Of a stretch of 64,000 nucleotides of DNA, positions 50,607-59,102 are shown in pieces. Under the pieces are notes generated by a model. That model had not been told where the DNA came from and did no database searches. It was given only the letters and a program-made list of their open reading frames with translations. The stretch covers positions 1 to 64,000 of the forward strand of contig NZ_MCGQ01000033.1 of assembly GCF_002242805.1 (NCBI RefSeq), written 5' to 3'. A program made the translations under genes and the position numbers. Within the stretch, counting starts at the first letter, position 1. Each line of letters opens with the position of its first letter. Source of the DNA: Streptomyces diastatochromogenes. Its GTDB lineage: Bacteria > Actinomycetota > Actinomycetes > Streptomycetales > Streptomycetaceae.

Positions 50607-50708
50607 ATGACCGGCTCCCGCATCCCGGGCCTGCTAGTGCCCGCCGTCTTCCTGCTGGCCCTGGTCGTCGGCATCTGCTGGTACGTGCGGCACCGCGACG
50701 ACGATTGA
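50607..50708 (+). CDS. possible small single-helix membrane protein
   Basis: A 33-residue frame (MTGSRIPGLLVPAVFLLALV, then VGICWYVRHRDDD) made of one hydrophobic helix with a charged tail. CGAAGG lies nine bases upstream. The hydrophobicity pattern and codon bias fit a real small membrane protein, but the length makes this tentative. An in-frame GTG at 50517 gives a longer, less convincing protein. Confidence 0.4.
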   Translation: MTGSRIPGLLVPAVFLLALVVGICWYVRHRDDD

Positions 50709-50764
50709 CGACGCCGACGAGATCGAGGGCGACGGTGACCGACGACGGCCCGGCAGTGAGTCGC

Positions 50765-51142
50765 TCAGCGGCTCATGCCGCGTACCGCCAGCGCCTCGCT
50801 GACTGCACGGACACTGCGCGCGATGTGCTGCAGCTGGAGCACCTCGGCCGCGTACAGCTTGATCGTGTGCTCGATGACCGACTCGGGCAGGCCGAGGACG
50901 GGCAGCTCGGCCCGCGCGGTCTGCAGCGCCGTCCGGGCCACCCGGATCTCCTGCTGGACCTGGATCTGCGCGTGCCGGGCGAGCAGGACGGGGTGTCTGA
51001 TCAGCGCCGGGTAGCTGGCGTAGCGCGCCGGGACCAGGTCGCGCAGCCACTTGGCCGCCGAGCGTTCCCAGTCGTAGCTGCCGGGCATCTTGACCTGGCA
51101 GGGCCAGTCGGGGCTGAGGCGCGTGGTGGTGGTCAAGGACAT
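50765..51142 (-). CDS. conserved hypothetical protein, helical
   Basis: A 125-residue soluble protein without recognised domain. WPCQVKMPGSYDWERSAAKW, LRDLVPARYASYPALIRHPV and a long helical C-terminus (QIQVQQEIRVARTALQTARA ... YAAEVLQLQHIARSVRAVSE) give a compact helical protein. I chose the ATG opening MSLTTTTRLSPDWP, with GGAAG about 12 bases upstream. It follows a long gene-free AT-richer stretch that presumably holds its promoter. Function unknown. Confidence 0.62.
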   Translation of the reverse strand: MSLTTTTRLSPDWPCQVKMPGSYDWERSAAKWLRDLVPARYASYPALIRHPVLLARHAQIQVQQEIRVARTALQTARAELPVLGLPESVIEHTIKLYAAEVLQLQHIARSVRAVSEALAVRGMSR

Positions 51143-51600
51143 GGGCAATCGCTTCCGGTGTGCGGCGTCGTGAGGGTGGTCCGACGGTGTGGGGCGGCCC
51201 CGGCCTAGGGGATGACCGGGGCCGCCACGGGCGCATCGCCTGGGCGGTGCGCCACCGAACACCCTGATCGCCGACGTGGGTAGGGACGGCGGCTGAGGGG
51301 TGTCCGTGCGGGGGCCCCGGGCGCGGAGGACCTGCGCGGCTGGAGTGCTTGCGTGCGCATGGGCGGTCCGTCGGCTTTCTCGGGGCGGGGTGCGAGCGGT
51401 GAGTCCCGCGGGTGCGGAACGTGCCCGGAGTCGACCGGGCGCGATCCGTGAGCAGTATTTATATATGCCGTCGGGTTTGCAAGACGTATGAAAACATTCA
51501 TGCGGGATATGCGGTGAATGATCCCTGGACGGCGAAAGATCCCCGTGCGGGGGGCTTGCGGCAGGAAGAACTGCGGGAAGGGTCTCCCGCCGGCGAAGGT
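51143..51600. other. 458-bp gene-free stretch with an AT-rich block
   Basis: No credible gene. The block 51451-51540 is clearly AT-richer than its surroundings and includes ATTTATATATG, a minus-strand TTGCAA-N15-TAAATA arrangement and the dyad ATTCA-N16-TGAAT. Most likely the promoter region for the minus-strand hypothetical gene. Confidence 0.4.
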
Positions 51601-52518
51601 TCAGTCCTTCAGGAAGAACTGCTGATGGTCCGCCACCTGTTCGTACTTCTCCAGACGGGCCTGGGTGCGCTCCGGATCGGCGTCGGTCATGGCCTGCAGC
51701 AGGGCAGCGGCCATCACGCCGGGCGCAGCGTAGGAGTCGAAGACCAGGCGGGAGCCGGTGCCGGTGGCGAAGGTGACGTCGGCCTCGTCGGCCAGCGGAC
51801 CGAGCGCCAGGTCGGTGATCAGGGCGACCTTCAGGCCCGCCTCGCGCGCGACCCGGAGCGCGGTGAGCGTCTCCTGCGCGTGCCGGGGCATGGCGAACGC
51901 CAGCACCCAGGTGCCGCCGGCCTCGCGCGACTGCAGCAGCGCGTCGTAGGCCACGCTGCCGCCGCGGGTCACCAGCCGTACGTCGGGATGGATGCGGCGG
52001 GCGGCATAGCCGAAGTACTCGGCCAGCGACACCGAGATGCGCAGGCCCAGCACGGTCAGCGGGGTGGAGCGGGACAGCGCGCGGCCGACGCGGATCACCC
52101 GGTCGGGGTCGGCGAAGTCGCGGCGCATGTTCTCCAGGTTCTGGATCTCGGCGTCGACGGCCGCCTGGAGTTCGTTGGCACGGTTCACCTCAGGGGGGCC
52201 GCCCGCCAGCGTGCTCAGCGCGATCGACTGGAGCTTCTCCCGCAGCGCCGGGTAGCCGCTGAAGCCGACGGCGGCGGCGAAGCGGGTGACGGAGGGCTGG
52301 CTGACGCCCACCCGGTCCGCCAGCTCGGTGATCGACAGGAACGCCGCCTCGGTGATGTGCTCGATCAGGTACTGGGCGACACGGCGCTGCCCCGGGGACA
52401 GCCGGGGGCCGTCGAAGAGTTCCCTGAGCTGGGAGGTCGGTGCGGCCCCGGCCTCCGGCGCGATCTTGCCCGAGGTGATCGCTGATGCCTGGGCGCGTGC
52501 CTGCTGCGGCGAGGGCAC
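51601..52518 (-). CDS. MurR/RpiR family regulator with SIS domain
   Basis: A 305-residue regulator. An N-terminal HTH_6 occupies about residues 35-100 (LSPGQRRVAQYLIEHITEAA, FLSITELADRVGVSQPSVTR, FAAAVGFSGYPALREKL). A sugar isomerase (SIS) domain spans about 130-270 (STPLTVLGLRISVSLAEYFG, RLVTRGGSVAYDALLQSREA, VLAFAMPRHAQETLTALRVA). SIS domains bind phosphosugars, so it probably senses an amino-sugar or sugar phosphate. The GTG at 52518 follows AAAGGAGAAGGGTCG. No sugar gene is adjacent; targets are unknown. Confidence 0.88.
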   Translation of the reverse strand: MPSPQQARAQASAITSGKIAPEAGAAPTSQLRELFDGPRLSPGQRRVAQYLIEHITEAAFLSITELADRVGVSQPSVTRFAAAVGFSGYPALREKLQSIALSTLAGGPPEVNRANELQAAVDAEIQNLENMRRDFADPDRVIRVGRALSRSTPLTVLGLRISVSLAEYFGYAARRIHPDVRLVTRGGSVAYDALLQSREAGGTWVLAFAMPRHAQETLTALRVAREAGLKVALITDLALGPLADEADVTFATGTGSRLVFDSYAAPGVMAAALLQAMTDADPERTQARLEKYEQVADHQQFFLKD

Positions 52519-52600
52519 CGACCCTTCTCCTTTGTCTCCCACGACCACTCAACATAGCTCACCGACCGTCATGACCAGGGGGTGTGACGGGCAGACAGGC

Positions 52601-54307
52601 TCATCGCCGGTACAAGGTGATCGAATGACCCACTTGATCGACCGGTCGGCTCGACTCGATCAATTCGGCCAGTCGACCACGTGCCTTGGCCGCCGCGGAG
52701 TCCGACACGACCAGCAGCCCGTGCACCCGGCCCGGCGGCACCGTGCGCGGATCGGACGCGTGGATGCCGTAGTACGACGGCACACCGCTGCCCTTGTAGA
52801 CCAGCCACACCCGCTCGCCCGGATACCGCTGCCGGAGGCGGTCGGCGAGCCGGCCGAGGTCCTGGCCCCAGTCCACGTTGGAGTCGTGCAGCAGCCGGTG
52901 GGTGTTCGCCGGGCCGCCGAACGCCTCGTTGGCGTACGGCAGGTAGTACGGGAACGTCCGCAGCGAACTCACCGCCACCCACAGCACCAGCAGCCCCGTG
53001 AGCACCCCCGACCGGCGCCACCGCAGCGCGAGCACGCAGGGTGCCGCCACCGCGAGGAACACCGGGACGAACAGCGCGTACCGGGTCCCGAAGTCCCGCG
53101 AGCCCGTCATCGCCGCCGCCAGCAGCACCGCGGGCGGCAGCAGCAGATACGGCGCGGCGGGCCGCAGCCGCCGTACCGCCACGGCGGCCACGGCACCGGC
53201 CGCGCCCAGCGCGAGCAGCCCGAGCGGTGTCTTCACCAGCAGGGCGGCCGGCAGGTAGTACCAGCGCGAGCCCGTGTACAGGTGCCCGAACAGAAAGCCC
53301 TGCCAGGGGTAGTCCTCCAGGCCGAACTGCACCCGCATCCCGGCCCGGTACGCCTCCGGCAGCGGCAGCAGGTCCGTCACGCTCCCGCGCAGCCCGTGCA
53401 CGGCCGGCACCGGCTCGGCGGGCGTGAACCGCAGCCCGGGATCGACCGCCAGATACGTGGCCCACACGACGGCCACCGCCACCAGCGCCACGACCGCCGC
53501 CCCCGCGAGCCCCAGGAGCACCTTCCGGCGCCGCTCGGCGCCGCGCCGGGCGCCCCACACCGACACCGCCGCGAGCAGCATCAGCACGGGGACCGCGGGC
53601 AGCGCGCTCATCTTCGTCGCCACCGCCGCCCCGAGGGCCGCCCCGGCCAGGGGCAGACACCACCGGGGCCGGACCCGCGCCCGCCGCACCAGCCAGGCGG
53701 ACGTCAGCACGAACCCGGCCGCCGGCATGTCCAGCGTGGCCAGCGAGCCGTGCGCGATCACGTCCGGGGAGAAGGCGTACAGCGTGAGCGCCGCCAGACC
53801 GCCCGCCGCACCCACAAGTTCACGCGCGAACGCGAACACCACCAGCCCGAACAGCAGGGTCAGCGCGATCACCGGCAGCCGCGCCCACAGCATCAGACGC
53901 CAGGGATCGTTGCCCGACTCGTACAGCAGATGCCGGCCCACCTCGCCCTGGGTGCCGGAGTACGACGGGTCGTAGTGCGGGTCGGCCACCGCCACCCCGG
54001 CCGCGATCAGCAGCTTGCCGAGCGGCGGATGCTCGGGATTGTAGCGCAGCCGGTGCTCACGCAGGTAGTCGGTGGCCGTGGCCACGTACACGGGTTCGTC
54101 GATGGTGGGCGTCTGCCGGACGGCCGTGGTGACCATCGCCGCGGCCATCTGAGCCAGCAGCAGCGCCACCAGGACCGGCACCAGCCACCGCCGCCGGCGG
54201 CTCAGCAGGGCGAGCCGACGACCCCGGGCCGTACTCGGCCCGGGGCCGTCGTCCTCGGGTGCCTCGGGTACGAGAACCTGGGCCGTGTCCTGTGCGCGCG
54301 CCATCAT
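52601..54307 (-). CDS. GT39-like membrane glycosyltransferase (PMT/ArnT type)
   Basis: A 568-residue polytopic membrane protein with about 10-12 helices. The first extracytoplasmic loop TPTIDEPVYVATATDYLREH carries the acidic DE pair typical of PMT/ArnT-type GT-C glycosyltransferases, followed by YNPEHPPLGKLLIAAGV (HPPLGK motif). The C-terminal part RLLHDSNVDWGQDLGRLADR resembles DUF-type luminal ends of bacterial dolichyl-phosphate-mannose family proteins. It would transfer sugar from a polyprenyl phosphate to a protein or lipid. I chose the ATG at 54307, preceded by GGGGCGG; a GTG at 54331 is possible. Confidence 0.82.
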   Translation of the reverse strand: MMARAQDTAQVLVPEAPEDDGPGPSTARGRRLALLSRRRRWLVPVLVALLLAQMAAAMVTTAVRQTPTIDEPVYVATATDYLREHRLRYNPEHPPLGKLLIAAGVAVADPHYDPSYSGTQGEVGRHLLYESGNDPWRLMLWARLPVIALTLLFGLVVFAFARELVGAAGGLAALTLYAFSPDVIAHGSLATLDMPAAGFVLTSAWLVRRARVRPRWCLPLAGAALGAAVATKMSALPAVPVLMLLAAVSVWGARRGAERRRKVLLGLAGAAVVALVAVAVVWATYLAVDPGLRFTPAEPVPAVHGLRGSVTDLLPLPEAYRAGMRVQFGLEDYPWQGFLFGHLYTGSRWYYLPAALLVKTPLGLLALGAAGAVAAVAVRRLRPAAPYLLLPPAVLLAAAMTGSRDFGTRYALFVPVFLAVAAPCVLALRWRRSGVLTGLLVLWVAVSSLRTFPYYLPYANEAFGGPANTHRLLHDSNVDWGQDLGRLADRLRQRYPGERVWLVYKGSGVPSYYGIHASDPRTVPPGRVHGLLVVSDSAAAKARGRLAELIESSRPVDQVGHSITLYRR

Positions 54308-54399
54308 CCGCCCCACGCTGACACCGGCCACGCGGTGGCGGGAGCGGGCCGGGGCTGGACCATAGCCCTACTGTCGCACCGCTCCCGCCACCGGGGGCG

Positions 54400-56322
54400 T
54401 CACCGCTTCACGAGTCGTACCGACAGACCTTCTGCCGTGTACACGGGTACGGCCCGCAGCGCGTCGGAGTTCACCTCGACGCGGTCGAACTGCCCGCGCA
54501 GCCGGGGCACGTCGAGCACCGGCAGCGTGCTGCCCGCGGCCGGCGGCCGCTCGGTGTCGAGGCGCAGCGACAGCACGGCCGAACGGCCCAGCACCGCGAG
54601 GTGCTTCACGGCCAGCGGCGCCTTGCGGCCCGCGCGCAGGGTGACCTCAAGGGTGCCGGAGTCCTGGGCGTAGCCGCCGCGCACCCGCAGCCGCTCCGCG
54701 ACCCGCAGGGTGCCGTCCGAGACCCGCACATCCCCGTGACCGAGGGCGTCCTCGGAACCGGCCTCCAGCGCGCCGGACTCCAGCACCGTCCCGCCCGTGT
54801 ACCGGCTGCGGCCGGTCAGCGTCAGCGTGCCGGTGCCGCGCTTGGTCAGGCCGCCGCACCCGTCGATGTCGTTGCGCCAGCTGTCGGCCGCCGAGAAGCC
54901 GCCGGCGGCCGCGTCCAGGGTGACGGTGACGTCGGAGTCGAAGGCGCCGTAGCCGTCGGCGGCGGCGAACAGGTTCAGCCGCCCCCAGTGCTCGACGCCG
55001 TCGAGCAGCACGTACCCGGCCGGCAGCCCGGTGGTGCGCAGCACCTCGCGGCGCTGGTCCGCGTCCAGGTACGGCAGCCGGGTCTCCAGCAGCACCTCCG
55101 CGCCCTTCGGCACGGTCAGCGGCGCGCCGTGGCCCTGCCGGGTCAGCACGTACGTCAGCCGGGGCCGGACCGAGCGGGCGTTGGCGTCCCGGTCGGCGTA
55201 CGGGTCGGTGTCCGGGTGCGCGTAGCCGTACAGGGTGTCGGCGGTGGTGCCGGTCTGCGCGGTGAAGTAGGCGAGAGCCTGGGCGCGGGCGGCGGCCTTC
55301 AGCGGGGCGTTCGCCGGGTCGGCGAGGGTGGCCGCGGCCAGCGCGGTGGCCATGACGCGGCCGCCGATGACGTCGACGGTGTTGTGCATGCCCGCCACGA
55401 TCCGGGTGTGGCTCAGCTCGAAGGCGCGCGTCACCAGCTCCTGGAACCGCTCGGGCACGGCGTACGCGTACGCGAGAGCGGCCAGGTGGAAGGCGTTGGT
55501 GTGGCCGCTCGGGAAGCCGCCGTCGTCGGTCGGCGAGGTGCCGCGCTGGCGCAGCAGCTGCGGGGCGACCACCACGTCGGACTCGTACACCGGGTAGCCG
55601 AGCGCGTCCTTCGCACCGGTGTCGACCACCTCGCTGTCCTCGTTCATGCGCCACGGACGCGGGTACTGGTAGGCGTACTTGGCCGGGTTGCCGGAGGCGT
55701 ACGGGCCGCGCACGGTGTCGACCAGCTCGGCGAGCTTGCCCAGCGCGGAGTCGTGGGCGCCCGCGCCGAGCGCCGAGCCGGCCGGGGCGTTCGCGGGTAC
55801 GGCGTCGCTGACGGTGGTCGCCGGGGTGCCGTCGGGCGCGCCGGTGATCGACGTGACCGCCTTGGCGCCCGCCTTGTAGAGGTCGGCGAGCGGACCGAGG
55901 CCGGCGATCATCGCGTAGCTCTGGTGCTGGCGGTCGTAGACGAACGCCTCCTTGGCCTGCGCGTCGGTGCGCTCGCCGGTGATCCGGGCGCAGTAGCGCA
56001 TGTTGGCGCGCAGCACCTCGGGGCGCAGCGGGGTGCCGGTGTTCCACGCGGAGCCGGTCTTCCACACCTGGGCGAAGCCGCCGAGGATCCGGACCACCGC
56101 GTTGGTCTCGGGGGTGAGGTTGGCGAGGACGTTGGTCCGGTAGTCGTCCACGAACGCGGCGGCGGTCGCGGCCTTGGCGTCGGCGGCGGACAGCCACGTG
56201 GCGAAGGTCGGGGCGGCGAGCACACCCGCCGACGCGCCCAGCGAGGTCTTGAGGAAACCGCGTCGGCCCAGGGCGGTTCCACGGGCCGGCGAGGAGGAGC
56301 GGAGCCCGGCGGGTGACGGCAT
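54400..56322 (-). CDS. Tat-exported PAP2-family phosphatase with C-terminal autotransporter-like beta repeat
   Basis: A 640-residue precursor. A Tat signal (RRGFLKTSLGASAGVLAAPT) leads an acid phosphatase/vanadium haloperoxidase-type domain. Its active-site motifs are DDGGFPSGHTNAFHLAALAY and FELSHTRIVAGMHNTVDVIG (PSGH and SRxxxGxHxxxD-like). The C-terminal part, from about residue 460, has GGLTKRGTGTLTLTGRSRYT, GGTVLESGAL, which is the autotransporter-associated beta-strand (PATR) repeat, rare in Gram-positive phosphatases. It is probably an extracellular phosphatase. The start follows AGAGAGGCACACGC. The substrate is unknown. Confidence 0.85.
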   Translation of the reverse strand: MPSPAGLRSSSPARGTALGRRGFLKTSLGASAGVLAAPTFATWLSAADAKAATAAAFVDDYRTNVLANLTPETNAVVRILGGFAQVWKTGSAWNTGTPLRPEVLRANMRYCARITGERTDAQAKEAFVYDRQHQSYAMIAGLGPLADLYKAGAKAVTSITGAPDGTPATTVSDAVPANAPAGSALGAGAHDSALGKLAELVDTVRGPYASGNPAKYAYQYPRPWRMNEDSEVVDTGAKDALGYPVYESDVVVAPQLLRQRGTSPTDDGGFPSGHTNAFHLAALAYAYAVPERFQELVTRAFELSHTRIVAGMHNTVDVIGGRVMATALAAATLADPANAPLKAAARAQALAYFTAQTGTTADTLYGYAHPDTDPYADRDANARSVRPRLTYVLTRQGHGAPLTVPKGAEVLLETRLPYLDADQRREVLRTTGLPAGYVLLDGVEHWGRLNLFAAADGYGAFDSDVTVTLDAAAGGFSAADSWRNDIDGCGGLTKRGTGTLTLTGRSRYTGGTVLESGALEAGSEDALGHGDVRVSDGTLRVAERLRVRGGYAQDSGTLEVTLRAGRKAPLAVKHLAVLGRSAVLSLRLDTERPPAAGSTLPVLDVPRLRGQFDRVEVNSDALRAVPVYTAEGLSVRLVKR

Positions 56323-56541
56323 GCGTGTGCCTCTCTTGAGTTCTTCGGCCGGACGGCGGCCGGGGAGTGGCCCGCGGGACCGCCCGGCGCGCACTGCCGT
56401 GACGCCCGGCCGCGATGTGCCGGAATGTGCGATCCCGTGGGAAAGAAGTTGAACGAGTGAATATCTAGGGCGAGGTCGTGTCCCGCCGGGGTGTCCCCGG
56501 CGACGCGGGCGTGTGCGGCAGGTGAACGCGGGGAGCGCGGT

Positions 56542-57444
56542 TCACAGGATCGAACGCGCCAGCGCCACCGCCCCGTTGACCGGCGGCACCCGCAGCGGGT
56601 GCCGCCGTGCCCCGGGCAGGGCGTCGGCGAGCGCGGCGGTGAAGGCGTCGTACAGGAGCGGCTGGGCGAGGACGGTGCTACCCGCGACCACCACGTCGTC
56701 CACGACGAGGCCGCGGTCGGCGAGCCGCAGGACGAGCGCGGCGAGGGAGCGGCCCCCGGCGGCGATCACCTCGTGGGCGAGCCGGGAACCCGCCTCGGCG
56801 GCCGCGAAGAGGACCGGGGCGTGCTGTCCCCACTCGGCGGAGACGTCCGTCGCGCCCTCCAGCGCCGCGCCGAGCGCGGGCACTTCGGGCACGTCGAACG
56901 CGGCGAGCAGTCCGGCCGCCAGCGCGTCGGGTGCCTCGCCGCGGTCATGGGCCGCCCAGCAGGCCCGGGCGGCCTCCCGGACGAGTCCGGCCGCGCCGCC
57001 CTCGTCACCGAGGACCGCGCCCCAGCCGCCGACCTGCACCGGCGTGCCGTCGGCCGCGTGGCCCACGGCGACCGAGCCGGTGCCCGCGACCAGACCGACC
57101 CCCTTCTCCAGCCCGGCGGCGGGTACGAGGAGTTCGGCGTCGCCGACGATCAGCGCGGGCGCGTCCAGGACATCGCCCAGGGCGGCCCGGATCGCGGCGC
57201 ACTGGCGCGGGGTCTCGCAGGCGTGCCCGCCCACGGCGAGGGCGGCCGGGCGCAGGCCCGCCGGAAGGGCGTCGTCGAGGAGCGCGGCCAGCCAGGCCGC
57301 GGCGGCGGCCGGGACGTGCGGCCGCCAGCCACTGCTGGAACGGACACGGTCGGCGACCAGCTCGCCCCCGGCCAGTGCCCGGAGATGGGTCTTGGTGCCG
57401 CCCACGTCGATCCCGACCACGAGGGGGTACGGAACGTCCTGCAC
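56542..57444 (-). CDS. BadF/BadG/BcrA-type ATPase, probable N-acetylglucosamine-kinase-like
   Basis: A 300-residue actin-fold sugar-kinase-like protein. The phosphate-1 motif is VVGIDVGGTKTHLRAL and the phosphate-2 loop GLVAGTGSVAVGHA. GGWGAVLGDEGGAAGLVREA and VVVAGSTVLAQPLL complete the adenosine site. Relatives in this family phosphorylate GlcNAc or other hexosamines. The GTG at 57444 follows GAGGAACC. It is divergent from a ROK repressor with a strong dyad between them, which fits sugar control. An imported amino sugar could come through the ABC system at 59-62 kb. Confidence 0.85.
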   Translation of the reverse strand: MQDVPYPLVVGIDVGGTKTHLRALAGGELVADRVRSSSGWRPHVPAAAAAWLAALLDDALPAGLRPAALAVGGHACETPRQCAAIRAALGDVLDAPALIVGDAELLVPAAGLEKGVGLVAGTGSVAVGHAADGTPVQVGGWGAVLGDEGGAAGLVREAARACWAAHDRGEAPDALAAGLLAAFDVPEVPALGAALEGATDVSAEWGQHAPVLFAAAEAGSRLAHEVIAAGGRSLAALVLRLADRGLVVDDVVVAGSTVLAQPLLYDAFTAALADALPGARRHPLRVPPVNGAVALARSIL

Positions 57445-57608
57445 GGTTCCTCTTTCGTCGTCTGCAGGGAGCTGCGCTGCGGGGAGCTGTGCTGCCTGGT
57501 GCTGTGCTGCGACGGCGGGCGAACCGTGCCTGGATGAACGGCTGTGGAAGAGGTCGGGAAGCCCCGGGACGGGCTTCGGCGGCGGCCACGGCAGGCGAGT
57601 ACCGTGAG

Positions 57609-57632
57609 TTCGTTAGGAAATTAACTAACGAA
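57609..57632. promoter_or_regulatory. probable ROK operator, 8-bp arms
   Basis: TTCGTTAG (57609-57616), eight-base spacer GAAATTAA, CTAACGAA (57625-57632), in the divergent promoter region of the kinase and ROK genes. The AT-rich TTAG...CTAA design resembles NagC/Mlc-type sites. Confidence 0.75.
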
Positions 57633-57707
57633 GTAGAGTGCGTCAAGAGGCGCGCGTCACCCGTGCCCTCACCAGCCGATTCCTGCGGTTCGAACCTGGG
57701 GGAGAGC

Positions 57708-58829
57708 ATGAACCTGAGCGAGAGCGCCCGCGCGGTGTTCGCCGTCCTGGCCGCGGCCGGCTCCGCCACCCGCCCCCGGCTGGCGGCCGACGCGGGCCTG
57801 TCGAAGCCGACGGTCTCCGGTGCCGTGGCCGAGCTGGAGGCCGCGGGGCTCGCCGCCCACTCCGGTACGGCTACCGGCGGCATAGGCCGCACCGCCGCCG
57901 TCTACCGGCTCGGCCCGGCCGCCGGGACCGTGCTCGCCGTGGATCTCGGCCCCGCCCACACCCGGGTACGCGGCTGCGCTCTCGACGGCAGCCTGCTCGC
58001 CCAGGCCACCACCTCCCGCGCGGACGCCGCCGAGGCCGTGCGGGGGACCCTCGTCGCGCTGCCCGCCGGCGCCCCGCTGCGCACCATCGTCGTCGCCGTC
58101 GGCGACGTCACCGCACAGGACCGGCAGGGCGCCGGCATGCGGCCCGCGACCGCCAAGGCCGGCCCCGCCTTCGACGCCATGGCCGTCGCGCTGCCGCCCG
58201 GTGTCCCCGTCCACCTCGAGAACAACGTGAACTGCGCCGCGCTCGCGGAGCTGCACGAGGGCGCCGCCCGCGGCCGCCACACCTTCGGCTACCTGCGGAT
58301 CGGCGTGGGCGTCGGCCTCGGCATCGTCGTCGGCGACCGGGTGCTGCGCGGCGCGAACGGCGCCGCGGGCGAGCTGGCCCGGCTGCCCTACCCCTGGGAC
58401 GACGACCGCGCGCCGCGCCGCGAGGCCCTGGAGGAGTACGTCGGCGCGCGCGCCCTGCTGCGGCGGGCCGTCGCCGCCTGGCAGCCCGCCGACGGCCCCT
58501 GCCCCCGCACCACCGAGGAGCTGTTCGCCCTCGCCGGGCAGGGCCGGGCCACGGCCCGCGCCGTCGTGGACCGCCACGCCGCCGACGTGGGCCGGCTCGC
58601 CGCCGCCGTGGCCGCCGTGCTGGACCCCGGACTGATCGTGCTCGGCGGCAGCACCGGCGCGGACCCGCAGCTCCTGCCCGGTGTGCGGTCCGAGCTGGAG
58701 CGGCTGAGCTGGCCCACCGAGGTCGTCAGCAGCACCGTCGGGGATCTCGGTACCGTCACCGGTGCGGCCCGGCTCGCGGTCGCACGAGGAGTCCAAACCG
58801 TGACCGAGGCCGTGCGCGTGAAGGATTGA
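57708..58829 (+). CDS. ROK family transcriptional repressor
   Basis: A 373-residue regulator. The winged helix is at about residues 5-55 (SARAVFAVLAAAGSATRPRL, AADAGLSKPTVSGAVAELEA). The ROK domain follows, with AVDLGPAHTRVRGCALDGSL, PVHLENNVNCAALAELHEGA, LRIGVGVGLGIVVGDRVLRG and NGAAGELARLPYPW. The zinc-ligand cysteines of NagC are not present after GELARL. The ATG follows CTGGGGGAGAGC. The operator at 57609 and the next ABC genes suggest that it represses the divergent kinase and perhaps the importer until a sugar ligand appears. Confidence 0.87.
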   Translation: MNLSESARAVFAVLAAAGSATRPRLAADAGLSKPTVSGAVAELEAAGLAAHSGTATGGIGRTAAVYRLGPAAGTVLAVDLGPAHTRVRGCALDGSLLAQATTSRADAAEAVRGTLVALPAGAPLRTIVVAVGDVTAQDRQGAGMRPATAKAGPAFDAMAVALPPGVPVHLENNVNCAALAELHEGAARGRHTFGYLRIGVGVGLGIVVGDRVLRGANGAAGELARLPYPWDDDRAPRREALEEYVGARALLRRAVAAWQPADGPCPRTTEELFALAGQGRATARAVVDRHAADVGRLAAAVAAVLDPGLIVLGGSTGADPQLLPGVRSELERLSWPTEVVSSTVGDLGTVTGAARLAVARGVQTVTEAVRVKD

Positions 58830-58840
58830 CGGCCTCCGAC

Positions 58841-58875
58841 TTGGTCTGCCAATGTCCGGACAAGCGCTTTCTAAG
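58841..58875. promoter_or_regulatory. palindromic elements upstream of the ABC operon
   Basis: TTGG-N4-CCAA (58841-58852) and, ten bases on, CAAGCGCTTTC with core AAGCGCTT (58862-58869), a LacI/cre-like dyad. They lie about 230 bp before the binding-protein start, in its only upstream non-coding region. Confidence 0.45.
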
Positions 58876-59102
58876 CCGGGCGGGAACCCCGGCTCGAGGT
58901 GAGCGTCCCGGCCGTACGCGACGTACGGCAGCCGCACGAGGGCGCGCTTGTGCGACGACGGCCCTCATGGCCGGGGACCCCACCCGTCAAGGCGATGCGG
59001 CCGGGCGAGGCCGCGCCCGGAAAGCGAAATTTCCTGGAAAATGCACCCGTGCCGCCTACGTCGGCGCCGTGCTCCGTCCCCTACGACGAAAAGGGATCGA
59101 AG

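Noticed and set aside
54601..56316. Long plus-strand frame opposite the PAP2 phosphatase
   Set aside because: Antisense shadow; the phosphatase frame has the Tat signal and active-site motifs.
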